Assembly (NCBI RefSeq): GCF_003610775.1
Contig: NZ_RAQO01000007.1
Location: 124,305 to 188,304, forward strand
From: Alginatibacterium sediminis
GTDB lineage: Bacteria; Pseudomonadota; Gammaproteobacteria; Enterobacterales; Celerinatantimonadaceae
Length of the DNA stretch: 64,000 bases
Direction: 5' to 3'
Shown: positions 36,226-45,290 of the stretch, in pieces
Layout: each line of letters begins with the position of its first letter
Numbering within the stretch: position 1 is the stretch's first letter
Notes under the pieces: model-generated
What the model saw: the letters and a program-made list of their open reading frames with translations, nothing else
Database searches by the model: none
Told to the model about the DNA's origin: nothing
Made by a program: the position numbers and the translations under genes

Positions 36226-37377
36226 TTAAGCGGGCGAGTTAGGTTCAACTTTTGCTGCTAAATGAGAGTCTGAGTCGGCATCCGTAATACTTGCAACTTC
36301 TTCATTGGCTCCAATAATATCTGAGCTTTGCATATCCTCGACAAACTCTCTCTCCTTAAGTTCATCAGGGTGACTGAGCAACAGTGCTAACCAATGGCCA
36401 TCGGTACTCGACTCCAATCCAATTTTGACGATCATGGTTAATGGCACCGAAAGTAGCATTCCAACACTCCCGAATAACCAACCCCAAAAGATTAAGCTTA
36501 AAATAACCACTAGTGATGACAACCCTAAGCCCTTACCCATAACCCGTGGTTCTACAATGTTGCCCATCACCAAATTAACGCCAAGATAAAGACCTGCGAC
36601 TCCCAAAGCTTGACTAGGCCCAAATTGCAGCGCGGCTAATAATACCGGAGGGATCGCGGCCAACAAGGAGCCTACGTTTGGAATATAATTTAGCAAAAAA
36701 GCGAGTATTCCCCACATTGGCGCATATTCAATGCCAATCCACATCAATATCAAGGTAATCGGGATTGCTGTGATTAAACTAATGGCGGTTTTAACTGCCA
36801 TATAACTATTAACAGAACTCAAGAAACGGTCAATTTGAGAGATTCGGACCGAGGGGTCATGAATCGCAACATGGACTCGCTTAGGCATGGTATCCGCTTC
36901 TAAGAGCATAAAAATACTTACCATAAGAATCATAAACGCATTGGTTGCAATACTGCCAAAGCCGCTTAAGGTATTTGCAAACAGTCCAAAAACTAAACTC
37001 GGGTCGAAGTACTGGGTAACCATATGCATCGAGATATCAATATCGAAACGTTTGGCAAAAATGACTAATGAGCCAAGCTGCTCAATGATCTGGTCTCGAT
37101 ACTCTGGAATTGAAGTTCTAAACTCATTTAGCGAATGTCCTACTACGCCTGCGAGTCCCAATAAAGTTCCTACAATCAGAATGATGACCAACATCACGGC
37201 GATCACACTTGGGATCCCAACCTTTTTCATCATCCTAACGATAGGCGCACATACTATTGCTATAAACATCGACAGCAGAAACGGTAGCAAAATGGGTGTT
37301 GCCGCTTTGAGACCGGCGAGTACAACCATTAATGCAGCCGCGGTAACGATATGATTTTTTGGAGCTTGTAACGCCAT
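36226..37377 (-). CDS. AI-2E family transporter (PF01594-like)
   Basis: This 383-residue inner-membrane protein has about seven to eight membrane segments. ATPILLPFLLSMFIAIVCAPIV at the start and LNYIPNVGSLLAAIPPVLLAAL in the middle are typical, as is the GLSSLVVILSLIFWGWLFGSVGMLLSVPLTMI tail region. Members include TqsA, an AI-2 exporter, but others are sodium/proton antiporters, so the label does not fix the substrate. The 50-residue polar tail is acidic. luxS lies about 22 kb away in this window, which makes an AI-2 link possible but unproven. Confidence 0.82.
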   Translation of the reverse strand: MALQAPKNHIVTAAALMVVLAGLKAATPILLPFLLSMFIAIVCAPIVRMMKKVGIPSVIAVMLVIILIVGTLLGLAGVVGHSLNEFRTSIPEYRDQIIEQLGSLVIFAKRFDIDISMHMVTQYFDPSLVFGLFANTLSGFGSIATNAFMILMVSIFMLLEADTMPKRVHVAIHDPSVRISQIDRFLSSVNSYMAVKTAISLITAIPITLILMWIGIEYAPMWGILAFLLNYIPNVGSLLAAIPPVLLAALQFGPSQALGVAGLYLGVNLVMGNIVEPRVMGKGLGLSSLVVILSLIFWGWLFGSVGMLLSVPLTMIVKIGLESSTDGHWLALLLSHPDELKEREFVEDMQSSDIIGANEEVASITDADSDSHLAAKVEPNSPA

Positions 37378-37568
37378 TAACGAGTCCTTACATAAGCATT
37401 TAGCTAAATTAATAGCTTGAATCTTAACTATAACTCAAACTCAGGCATATGTTTTAACAACTAATTTAATTCCAAGATGATCGTTCCACCCCACTTTAAG
37501 CGTTTATAGCTATATGGGGCTAGGATATAGTCATCATTCACAGCTTACCAAAACTAAAGGTCATGCTT

Positions 37569-38468
37569 ATGCGAATTCTCATCACCGGTGCCAGCGGGTT
37601 TATCGGCCAATCCTTATGCAAATATTGGCATCAGCATGAACTAACTCTTTTATCCCGAAACGTAACACGTGCCCAGAACTTACTTGGTGAGCAACATCAG
37701 TACATTGAGTCTTTGAGCCAACTAGATAATCTCAATGATTTTGACGCCATCGTAAATTTAGCTGGCGAGGCAATTGCGGATAAACCTTGGTCCCCAAAGC
37801 AACGCCAAAAAATAGAAGGCAGTCGATGGGCTTTAACTGAGCAACTGTTTGAATTAATAAAACACAGCGAAACCCCACCCCATACCTTTTTAAGTGGCAG
37901 CGCCATTGGCATTTACGACTATTCTGATGAACCACAAGACGAGAACAGTCATTTTACCCAAGGGCATTATCCCCATCTAGTTTGTAGCAAGTGGGAGGAC
38001 ATAGCTCTACAAGCTCAGAGCCCATCAACTCGAGTTTGTTTGTTAAGAACAGCTGTGGTTTTAGGTGTAAATGGCGGGCTGTTAAAGCGCTTAGCCCCGG
38101 TTTTTAAACTAGGCCTAGGCGGTCCAATGGGTAGCGGTAAACAACTGATGTCCTGGATCCATTTAGAAGATCAAATCAGAGCAATGGACTTTTTACTGAC
38201 TCAGGAGCAACTAGCAGGTGCATTTAACGTTTGCGCACCAGAGGTGGTGAATAATCAGCATCTATCCAAACAACTCGCTAGTTATTACCATCGCCCTTGT
38301 TGGTTTAAAGTGCCGAGCTTTGCGCTAAAACTTGGTTTAGGCGAGATGTCTGAAATGATACTAGCAAGTCAAAATATCGTGCCAAAAAATCTCCTGGATG
38401 CTGGATTTAGCTTTAATCATCCTAGTTTTGACCTTGCACTAATTGATAGCTTAAAAACTGCGCAATGA
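37569..38468 (+). CDS. TIGR01777 family NAD(P)-dependent epimerase-like protein (YfcH-like)
   Basis: This 299-residue cytosolic protein of the extended short-chain dehydrogenase fold shows ILITGASGFIGQSLCKYW as the dinucleotide loop, DAIVNLAGEAIADKPWSPKQRQKIEGSR as the family hallmark, and GPMGSGKQLMSWIHLEDQI. The C-terminal DUF1731 region ends with VPKNLLDAGFSFNHPSF. I prefer the second ATG (37569), eight bases after AAAGG; the first at 37563 is too near the ribosome binding site. Enzymatic role unknown, resembling E. coli YfcH. Confidence 0.85.
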   Translation: MRILITGASGFIGQSLCKYWHQHELTLLSRNVTRAQNLLGEQHQYIESLSQLDNLNDFDAIVNLAGEAIADKPWSPKQRQKIEGSRWALTEQLFELIKHSETPPHTFLSGSAIGIYDYSDEPQDENSHFTQGHYPHLVCSKWEDIALQAQSPSTRVCLLRTAVVLGVNGGLLKRLAPVFKLGLGGPMGSGKQLMSWIHLEDQIRAMDFLLTQEQLAGAFNVCAPEVVNNQHLSKQLASYYHRPCWFKVPSFALKLGLGEMSEMILASQNIVPKNLLDAGFSFNHPSFDLALIDSLKTAQ

Positions 38469-38531
38469 GTTGAATGACAGAGTATGAAGAATTAGGAATA
38501 AAGATTTTGGATAAAAATGTGGGTAGAAATT

Positions 38532-38607
<76 letters not shown>

Positions 38608-38629
38608 ACAGATTTGGGATATCGAAAAT

Positions 38630-38705
<76 letters not shown>

Positions 38706-38742
38706 AATTTCGATGCAGATATTATCTGTGAAATCGAGGCGA

Positions 38743-38771
38743 ATTCTATGCAGCCAAATCACCACTGTCAA
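38743..38771 (-). promoter_or_regulatory. Promoter of the tRNA-Ala pair
   Basis: On the minus strand: a perfect -35 TTGACA (38766-38771), 17 bases, -10 TAGAAT (38743-38748), then a GC-rich discriminator (TCGCC). This is a strong stable-RNA promoter, about 35 bases upstream of the first tRNA. Confidence 0.8.
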
Positions 38772-38855
38772 CCGTTTTCAAAGCCTAGCGCTAGCAACTG
38801 CGCATTAATAGAACAAAAGCAAACGCTAGAGTGACCTTGTAAGCTCACTTTCGCT

Positions 38856-40067
38856 CTATAAACGACGTAAAACACCAATCATTAAATCGACTTCGGCATA
38901 AGTGTTGTAGTGCATCAAACCAATTCGGATTAGGCCGCCTTGATCCGCTAATCCTAACTGCTCAACTAAGCCCTTGGCGTAAAAATGCCCATGCCAAATA
39001 CAAACCTTGTGCTGCGCTAATGTTTTGGCGACTGACTCGGGACTGTGGCCTTCAATGCGCAGCGCATACGTTGGGGTACTCAATGCTCCTAATTGATGTC
39101 CATAAACTTGTACACCGGGGATGCTAGCTAGTTGCTCTAAACAGTATTGACCAAGGCTTGTTTCGTACTCTATCACCTTGCCCATGCTCTGCGTCCAAGC
39201 AAGACGCAAATCAGTTTCACTATCGCCCCACTGCGACAAGTAATCAACGGCTGCAATAAATCCCGACATAGCCTCAAAGCTTTGTGTGCCAGTTTCAAAA
39301 CGAGCAGGTCCAAGCGCAGGGGCAGGCTCAACTTTATAAGCCTGAAGTGAGTCTATAAATGTAGGAGCAATGTAGGAAATACCTAAATGGGGTCCGCAAA
39401 ACTTATAGGCAGAACAACAAAGAAAGTCGCAGCCGAGGGCTTGGACATCGATAATACCATGCGGAGCTAGGTGTACAGCATCTACGAATACCAAGGCTCC
39501 GACGCTTTTCGCTTTATCAATGACTCGTTTTAAATCAACAATAGTACCCGTGGTATTCGATGCATAAGTTAAGGCAATTAACTTAGTGTTAGGGTTTAAC
39601 AACGACTCTAGATGTACGTAATCCAAATCACAGCGATCAACATCAACTTGAACCTGGTGAACTTTCGCGCCTTTATCCTGTGCGGCTAACTGCCAGCTCG
39701 ACACATTCGAATAATGGTCTAATGAAGTGACGATAACTTCATCTTGCTCATGCCAGTCCTTGGATATCGCGCGACTAAGTTTAAACGCGAGCGAGGTCAT
39801 ATTCTGATCAAATACGATTGAATCCTTACTTGCGGCATTTAAAATGGTTGCCGCATAAACGCGCGCTTTATCTAATACAGCGTTGGTACGCTTGCTACTC
39901 TCAAAAAAACCGCCTAGATTCGCGTTGGAATGCAGTAAATACGCAGCGACGGCCTCGGCGACTTGCTGAGGAACTTGCGCACCTCCAGGCCCATCGAAAT
40001 AAACATGCCCTTCAAAACCAGATAGTGCTGGGAATTGTTTACGGGCTAGCTCTACATCAAATTTCAT
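38856..40067 (-). CDS. Class V PLP enzyme of the cysteine desulfurase-like group (TIGR01976-like)
   Basis: This 403-residue cytosolic enzyme has the class V fold. YFDGPGGAQVPQQV opens it, H118 stacks on PLP, D196 is in VFVDAVHLAPH, and the Schiff-base lysine is K222 in CCSAYKFCGPHLG. The C-terminal loop that carries the catalytic cysteine in true desulfurases (HCAQP-like) reads GHFYAKG here, so it may not release sulfur. It could be an aminotransferase, lyase or isomerase. It starts within the stop of the dioxygenase gene (ATGA overlap), so both act in one pathway. Confidence 0.8.
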   Translation of the reverse strand: MKFDVELARKQFPALSGFEGHVYFDGPGGAQVPQQVAEAVAAYLLHSNANLGGFFESSKRTNAVLDKARVYAATILNAASKDSIVFDQNMTSLAFKLSRAISKDWHEQDEVIVTSLDHYSNVSSWQLAAQDKGAKVHQVQVDVDRCDLDYVHLESLLNPNTKLIALTYASNTTGTIVDLKRVIDKAKSVGALVFVDAVHLAPHGIIDVQALGCDFLCCSAYKFCGPHLGISYIAPTFIDSLQAYKVEPAPALGPARFETGTQSFEAMSGFIAAVDYLSQWGDSETDLRLAWTQSMGKVIEYETSLGQYCLEQLASIPGVQVYGHQLGALSTPTYALRIEGHSPESVAKTLAQHKVCIWHGHFYAKGLVEQLGLADQGGLIRIGLMHYNTYAEVDLMIGVLRRL

Positions 40068-40705
40068 GCGCTTCCTTTTGCAGTTAGAACGAATACATCC
40101 ATATAGCCAATATCATTTGTATCAATTATTTTGATTGGCTTTGCATAATGCCAAAGCTTGTCGTCAGCTAACATTGCTACTTCGCCATCGCGTAATTTTT
40201 CATTGAACATAGCTTTTTCACCTTTACCACGAAAGACCATGAAGTCGCCACCTTGGATATTATGGCGAGCTATGCCCACTATGGCTATATGAGCAAAGCC
40301 ATCTTGATGTATTCCCTCTGGTGCAACCAGACTGGGTGAGCCTTGTGTGATGATTCTTATCTGGTGAATCTCAATCTCATGACCATCATCTAATTGGTTT
40401 GCTTCCTGAAAACCCTGACACAATTGCAACATGCCCTTACTTGAAATCAGTGTTGACTCTAGGGGCTCAAATTGACGTAGCACATCACCTTGAAATCCAT
40501 TCACATCAGATGACTGACAAAACGTTTGCCGCTGTTCATCGCAAACTACACCATCTCGCATTGATACAACCGAATATCGACGCAATCGAAATGCTGTATC
40601 TGCATGACCAGTTTGCGGCAAATTATTAAAATACGCCCCCATGTCTCGCACGTAATCGAGATCAATTTGATGCAGTTGGAGTAAATAGTCCGCATGAGCC
40701 AGCAT
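40064..40705 (-). CDS. 2OG-Fe(II) dioxygenase family protein (PF10014-like)
   Basis: The protein has 213 residues. The iron-binding triad is H133-x-D135 (GIHQDGFAHI) and H186 (LWHYAKP). RRYSVVSMR and GGDFMVFRG are typical of the family that includes bacterial free amino-acid hydroxylases such as isoleucine dioxygenase. It probably hydroxylates a small amino acid or related metabolite, using 2-oxoglutarate and O2. GGAAGTG precedes the ATG. The following PLP enzyme overlaps by four bases and would act on the product. The actual substrate is unknown. Confidence 0.8.
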   Translation of the reverse strand: MLAHADYLLQLHQIDLDYVRDMGAYFNNLPQTGHADTAFRLRRYSVVSMRDGVVCDEQRQTFCQSSDVNGFQGDVLRQFEPLESTLISSKGMLQLCQGFQEANQLDDGHEIEIHQIRIITQGSPSLVAPEGIHQDGFAHIAIVGIARHNIQGGDFMVFRGKGEKAMFNEKLRDGEVAMLADDKLWHYAKPIKIIDTNDIGYMDVFVLTAKGSA

Positions 40706-41048
40706 GATTGCACTTCCTTTTAAGTTAACATAAGTGCTACATATAGATGATTAGGCCATACAAATAAAGATGTTCGGTATTCAAAACCTATTTTCCAATA
40801 GCATTCGATATATAACACCATTTCCAAGCAAGTTGCTAAACATATACCTAGCATTCCATCTATAAACCAGAACCGATTTAGTTAAAACAGAAGGACTTAT
40901 TCTAAATCTATGAATATAAACAAAAAAATAACGACATATTATTCTGTTAGCCAATATTTCTATTTAACACACTCTGTTTTCCATTTTAAGACACTCAATT
41001 AATTTAGGCCGATGGCAAAACACCAAGTACAACAATTAAGCGATTCAC

Positions 41049-41077
41049 TTGACCACCACCCCAAACAACTGTATTTT
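41049..41077 (+). promoter_or_regulatory. Promoter of recN
   Basis: TTGACC (41049-41054), 17 bases, TATTTT (41072-41077). The first SOS box overlaps the -10 element, as expected for LexA repression. Confidence 0.55.
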
Positions 41078-41084
41078 TAACCAG
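41069..41084. promoter_or_regulatory. LexA (SOS) box 1 of recN
   Basis: CTGTATTTTTAACCAG matches CTGT-N8-ACAG at all but one position. It covers the presumed -10 element. Confidence 0.65.
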
Positions 41085-41087
41085 TAA

Positions 41088-41103
41088 CTGTATATTTCAA
41101 CAG
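41088..41103. promoter_or_regulatory. LexA (SOS) box 2 of recN
   Basis: CTGTATATTTCAACAG is a perfect CTGT-N8-ACAG box, 19 bases from the first. Its last bases merge with the ribosome binding site of recN. Confidence 0.8.
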
Positions 41104-41111
41104 GATTGTTT

Positions 41112-42788
41112 ATGTTAGCTCAGCTAAGCGTTCAAAATTTCGCGATTGTCAATTTTCTGGAACTTGATTTGCAATCAGGGATGACCACCGTAACCGGTGA
41201 AACCGGCGCTGGTAAATCGATTGCAATTGATGCATTAGGGCTTTGCTTAGGGGAACGCGCTGATGCAGGAATGATACGACAAGGGGCTAACCGCGCCGAG
41301 ATTAGCGCTCAGTTCGAAATCGCGAACAATCCAAAAGCGGCCGCATGGCTTCAAGAAAACGACTTAGATAACGATGGACAATGTATCTTAAGACGGGTGA
41401 TTAGCGACAACGGTCGATCCAAAGCTTATATAAACGCAAGCCCTGTTCCGGTGAGTCACTTACGCAGCTTAGGGCAATTGTTAGTTAATATTCACGGGCA
41501 GAATGCCCATCAGCGCTTACTCAAACCAAGCTATCAATTACAGATTTTGGATCAATATGGACAGCATCAATCGCAATTAGAGCTGGTTGCCGCGACCTAT
41601 CAAAACTGGAAAACACTAAGCAATGAGCTAAACCAAGCCCAGTTGGATTTCAGCCAACTACAGGCCCAGCAACAACTACTAAATTATCAAGTCGAAGAAC
41701 TAAACGAGTTTGCCCCTGGATTAAACGAGTATCCTGAGCTCGAACAACAGCATCAACAGCTCGCTAATAGCACCGAGTTACAAGAAAAGAGCCAGCAACT
41801 TCTGCATCTATTATGTGAAGACGAACAAACAGCAATCACAGACTTATTACGTCAAGCATTTCGTCTTGGTGAACAAATCCAACAAATAGATCCGCAAATT
41901 GAAGAAGTGCTTAACTTACTCCAAGAAAGCCAAATTCAACTTGAAGAAGCTAGCCAGAACCTTAACCACTATCAACAAGGCTTAGATTTCGACCCTGAGA
42001 GTTTTCAACGCTTAGACCTGCGTATTTCAAACTGGCTTGACCTAGCTCGTAAGCATCAAGTTACGCCAGAACAACTTGGAGAGCTACATTTACAATTGTT
42101 GGAACAACAGCAAGGATTTTCCGCACAAGGTGAACGCATTACTGAGCTCGACGTACTCATCGTAAAAGCGTGGGAAGACTATCAACAGCAAAGCGCTAAA
42201 TTAAGTCGTGCGAGAGGGCGAGCAGCTAAAAATCTTCAATCGCAACTACAAGCTGAAATTCGCAAGCTCAGCATGCCCCACGCGAAATGCCAACTGCAGT
42301 TAAGTCAATTTGATCCAAGTGCACCAAATCCAAACGGCATGGATAAACTTGAACTTCTCATTAGCACCAATCCAGGCATGCCATTGCAAAGCATGGAGAA
42401 AGTAGCCTCCGGTGGAGAACTATCACGCATAGGTTTAGCGCTACAGGTGATTTGTTCAGCCAATATCGTGACCCCTACCCTTATTTTTGACGAGGTAGAT
42501 GTCGGAATTTCGGGGCCCACCGCTGCAGTCGTTGGTAATATGCTTCGTCAACTTGGGGAACATACCCAAGTTTTGTGTGTAACTCATTTACCTCAAGTAG
42601 CCGGACATGGTCATCAGCAAATGTTAGTCAGTAAATCACAAGACAAAAAATCTACACAAACCATGATGACACAACTAAGTAGCGAGCAGCGTATCCAGGA
42701 ACTAGCGCGTCTTTTAGCCGGTGATAGTGTGACCGACAAAGCAATTGAAAATGCTAAAGAATTGCTCCACAGCTGTTCTCAGCCTTAA
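41112..42788 (+). CDS. recN: DNA repair protein RecN
   Basis: This 558-residue SMC-like ATPase acts in double-strand break repair. The Walker A GETGAGKS is at residues 29-36 after LSVQNFAIVNFLELDL. A long Gln/Glu-rich coiled coil fills residues about 165-370. The signature MEKVASGGELSRIGLAL and Walker B TPTLIFDEVDVGISG are near the C-terminus, followed by LCVTHLPQVAGHG. I choose the ATG at 41112 with AGGA upstream rather than a TTG six bases before. Two SOS boxes lie directly upstream, so it is a LexA-regulated damage-response gene. Confidence 0.95.
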   Translation: MLAQLSVQNFAIVNFLELDLQSGMTTVTGETGAGKSIAIDALGLCLGERADAGMIRQGANRAEISAQFEIANNPKAAAWLQENDLDNDGQCILRRVISDNGRSKAYINASPVPVSHLRSLGQLLVNIHGQNAHQRLLKPSYQLQILDQYGQHQSQLELVAATYQNWKTLSNELNQAQLDFSQLQAQQQLLNYQVEELNEFAPGLNEYPELEQQHQQLANSTELQEKSQQLLHLLCEDEQTAITDLLRQAFRLGEQIQQIDPQIEEVLNLLQESQIQLEEASQNLNHYQQGLDFDPESFQRLDLRISNWLDLARKHQVTPEQLGELHLQLLEQQQGFSAQGERITELDVLIVKAWEDYQQQSAKLSRARGRAAKNLQSQLQAEIRKLSMPHAKCQLQLSQFDPSAPNPNGMDKLELLISTNPGMPLQSMEKVASGGELSRIGLALQVICSANIVTPTLIFDEVDVGISGPTAAVVGNMLRQLGEHTQVLCVTHLPQVAGHGHQQMLVSKSQDKKSTQTMMTQLSSEQRIQELARLLAGDSVTDKAIENAKELLHSCSQP

Positions 42789-42882
42789 TTAAAATTGTCA
42801 TCTCAAATACTTGAAACATGACAATGCTTGATGCAAGTTCATGACGCGGTTATCATAGCCAGCGAATTCAAGGAGTTTAAGT

Positions 42883-43248
42883 TTGCCAATGCGTAATTTT
42901 ACTAAACTAGTCATTCTAGTTTCAGCTTTAAGCCTAAGTGGCTGTTCTGCTTTTGACTGGCTTGTCTATAAGATTGATATCCCACAAGGGAACTACGTAG
43001 ATGATGCAAAGGTTGAGCAACTAAGGGTACAAATGAGTGCAGAGCAAGTCCAATTTGTATTGGGTACGCCTATGCTGATTGATACCTTCGATAAAAGCCG
43101 ATGGTATTACCTCTACCGCTATCAAAACGGTAATGGGCCCTTAGAAGAACGCGAATTAGTACTGCAATTTTCTGATGATGGCCGTCTTGTCAGCCTAAGT
43201 GGTGATTACACCCCGAGTCCAAATTTCAACCAAGCTTTAGATTTATAA
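42883..43248 (+). CDS. bamE: Outer membrane protein assembly factor BamE
   Basis: This 121-residue lipoprotein (formerly SmpA) belongs to the BAM complex that inserts beta-barrels into the outer membrane. It has a signal peptide with lipobox LSGC, then YKIDIPQGNYVDDAKVEQLRVQMS and VLGTPMLIDTFDKSRWYYLYRYQ, all hallmarks of BamE. The start is either a TTG at 42883 (AGGAG seven bases before) or the ATG at 42889, which is 13 bases from it. Convergent with rnfH, as in other gammaproteobacteria. Confidence 0.93.
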   Translation: MPMRNFTKLVILVSALSLSGCSAFDWLVYKIDIPQGNYVDDAKVEQLRVQMSAEQVQFVLGTPMLIDTFDKSRWYYLYRYQNGNGPLEERELVLQFSDDGRLVSLSGDYTPSPNFNQALDL

Positions 43249-43255
43249 TTGATTG

Positions 43256-43280
43256 TCGCCGAATACTATTCGGCGATTTT
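43256..43280 (+). terminator. Terminator of bamE
   Basis: A perfect 9-base stem TCGCCGAAT-ACT-ATTCGGCGA is followed by TTTT. It covers the last codons of the convergent rnfH gene. Confidence 0.75.
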
Positions 43281-43619
43281 AGCTTGCACTTTCACTTGTG
43301 GTCTACCGCCCGTTACCTTATCCGCATTACCTAAGGCCTTAGCCCTTTCAGCTCTGATTTTTCTAAGCTCTTTTGGATCCGCAATTAATGGACGATAAAT
43401 TTCTATTCGATCTCCAGACTTTAAAACTTGATCAAGCTTTGCCGCACGGCTAAATATCCCAACACTGGCAGTCGCAGGGTCAATTTGTTCAAAATGCTCT
43501 TGAATATTCGACAGCACAATTGCTTCTTGTATGCTGCAGCCCTTTTCAACTTCAAGCTCTAATAAAACTTGCCGTTGGTCATCACCATAGACAACTTCAA
43601 TGGGTATTAAATCGCTCAT
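43266..43619 (-). CDS. rnfH: RnfH family ubiquitin-like protein (RatB)
   Basis: This 117-residue small beta-grasp protein has IPIEVVYGDDQRQVLLELEVEKG at the start and VGIFSRAAKLDQVLKSGDRIEIYRPLIADPKELRKIRAER, the family hallmark. It starts on the last base of the ratA stop (TAATG), so the two form a coupled pair, as in E. coli. The exact function is not settled. Confidence 0.9.
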   Translation of the reverse strand: MSDLIPIEVVYGDDQRQVLLELEVEKGCSIQEAIVLSNIQEHFEQIDPATASVGIFSRAAKLDQVLKSGDRIEIYRPLIADPKELRKIRAERAKALGNADKVTGGRPQVKVQAKIAE

Positions 43620-44050
43620 TAGGTATATACCTCTTTGGCACGCTGTGTAAACGCTTTAACCATGTTATTGGCCAGTTCAGAAAACACTTTCCCAAAAGCA
43701 GCAGCCACCAACTTATTACTGAATTCAAACTTTAGATCCAAGATCACTTTGCAGGCTTGCTCATCTAAGGCTTCAAAGCGCCATTCGCCAAGTAAGCTCT
43801 TAAATGGTCCCTTATCGAGATGCATGACAATCGACTCATCGGGACTGAGTTGATTTCGCGTAACAAAAGCATTGCGGATCCCCGCTTTAGCAATACTTAC
43901 TTCGGCAAGCATTGAGCGCTGATCATGTTCGATAACTTTACTATCCACGCATCCGGGAAGAAACTTTGGATAGTCTTCGACCTTATTAACTAAGTTGTAC
44001 ATTTGTTGGGCACTAAAACCTACCAACGCACTACGTTGAACCTGCTGCAT
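43619..44050 (-). CDS. ratA: Ribosome association toxin / coenzyme Q-binding protein RatA
   Basis: The protein has 143 residues with a START-like polyketide-cyclase fold: VQRSALVGFSAQQMYNLVNKVEDYPKFLPGC, then LLGEWRFEALDEQACKVILDLKFEFSNKL. I place the start at ATG 44050, with GGGAG six bases upstream. A TTG at 44068 would add six unsupported residues. RatA can bind 50S subunits, and its relatives bind ubiquinone. Its place beside smpB, tmRNA and rnfH is conserved. Confidence 0.9.
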   Translation of the reverse strand: MQQVQRSALVGFSAQQMYNLVNKVEDYPKFLPGCVDSKVIEHDQRSMLAEVSIAKAGIRNAFVTRNQLSPDESIVMHLDKGPFKSLLGEWRFEALDEQACKVILDLKFEFSNKLVAAAFGKVFSELANNMVKAFTQRAKEVYT

Positions 44051-44152
44051 GACGACTCCCACGGACAAAACAGCAGAATTTTACCACTTTGATTCTGAAA
44101 ACCTATAGATAACATTTTTTTTATAGCCATAGACTGCGTATAATGTCCGTCT

Positions 44153-44635
44153 ATGGCAAAAAATAAATCAAAATCAGGTAGTTCATCTACCATCGCGCAG
44201 AACAAAAAGGCGCGTCACGAATATTCCATCTCAGATCGCTTTGAAGCGGGCATTGAATTGCAAGGATGGGAAGTAAAAGCACTGCGTAATGGCAAAGCCA
44301 ATATCGCGGAGGGCTATGTGTTTCTGAAAAATGGCGAAGTGTTTGTGAGTGGGGCCACCATTATCCCGCTTACTCAAGCATCAAGCCATGTCATCAGCGA
44401 TCCAACCCGTATTCGCAAGTTACTTCTCAAGCGAAAAGAGATAGATAAACTTATTGGCGGTGTTGAACGTCAAGGTAGTACCTTGATCCCGCTCGCATTG
44501 TATTGGAAAGGACCTTGGGCAAAACTAGAAATAGGTTTAGCCAAAGGTAAAAAGGCTCACGACAAACGTGCAGACCTTAAAGACCAACAGTGGAACCGCG
44601 ACAAAGCGCGGGTGATGAAAAGCGGATTACGCTGA
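44153..44635 (+). CDS. smpB: SsrA-binding protein SmpB
   Basis: This 160-residue RNA-binding protein brings tmRNA to stalled ribosomes. It has [45 protein letters not shown] and the basic C-terminal tail [19 protein letters not shown] that enters the ribosomal mRNA channel. The tmRNA gene follows 71 bases downstream, its functional partner. Confidence 0.97.
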   Translation: MAKNKSKSGSSSTIAQNKKARHEYSISDRFEAGIELQGWEVKALRNGKANIAEGYVFLKNGEVFVSGATIIPLTQASSHVISDPTRIRKLLLKRKEIDKLIGGVERQGSTLIPLALYWKGPWAKLEIGLAKGKKAHDKRADLKDQQWNRDKARVMKSGLR

Positions 44636-44706
44636 TTAAAATCACAGCAAACAGAATTTGAAGTATAGGGGCACGACATTTGTTGTGTTACTATTCGCAA
44701 ATCGCT

Positions 44707-45070
44707 GGGGCAGATTTTGGATTCGACAGGATCACAGAGTTCTGCGGAGCATGCCGAGGGGCGGTTGGCCTCGTAAAAAGCCGCAAAAAAATAGTCGCAA
44801 ACGACTCAAACTACGCACTAGCAGCTTAATAACCTGCTCAGAGCCCTACTTCTCTAGCATGCCTATAAGCCTGAGAGTCCAGTAGGTCAAACCCCTATAG
44901 GATCGAGTGGATGCCGTGCCCGACGGTTGAAGCTCTAAAACTAATTCGGGATAGTTCTTACGTGGCATGTCAGCCGGCAGCGTAAAGGCGAATGTAAAGG
45001 CAGACTAAGCATGTAGCGCCGTTGGATAAAATGGTTTTGGACGGGGGTTCGAGTCCCCCCTGCTCCACCA
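44707..45070 (+). ncRNA. ssrA: Transfer-messenger RNA
   Basis: This 364-base tmRNA starts GGGGCAGATTTTGGATTCGA and ends with CTGCTCCACCA, with a tRNA-like T arm (GGTTTT..GTTCGAGTC). The resume codon GCA is at 44797, and the frame encodes ANDSNYALAA then TAA (44827-44829). The tag differs from E. coli ANDENYALAA by one residue. CCA is encoded. A strong terminator follows after ten bases. Confidence 0.97.
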
Positions 45071-45080
45071 CATTAAAGAA

Positions 45081-45112
45081 GCTTGAACCGTAAAGGTTCA
45101 GGCTTTTTTTTT
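45081..45112 (+). terminator. Terminator of tmRNA
   Basis: GCTTGAACC-GTAAA-GGTTCAGGC (45081-45103) with a run of eight or nine T to 45112 is a strong intrinsic terminator. Confidence 0.85.
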
Positions 45113-45290
45113 ACCTGCGGGAAATCAGTATCAATCGTAATTGGCGTTATCACAATTAGCGTCATGCTATACGATTCTTGATGATTGAGAATACTAACGA
45201 TAGAGAACTAGCATTAGAATGTCACATAAATCAAAGGTGCTCGATTCATTTGAGCACCTTGGTATTAGCGTTGGGGATTTTCTTTATAGA

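Noticed and set aside
41106-41111. Alternative TTG start of recN
   Set aside because: The ATG six bases later has better spacing from the AGGA and matches the usual N-terminus.
44658-44885. 75-codon open frame inside tmRNA
   Set aside because: It lies mostly in the structured tmRNA and is not a separate gene.
45071-45290. Possible genomic island insertion at the 3' end of tmRNA
   Set aside because: The tmRNA is a common integration site, but no integrase or repeat of its end follows; ordinary core genes continue.
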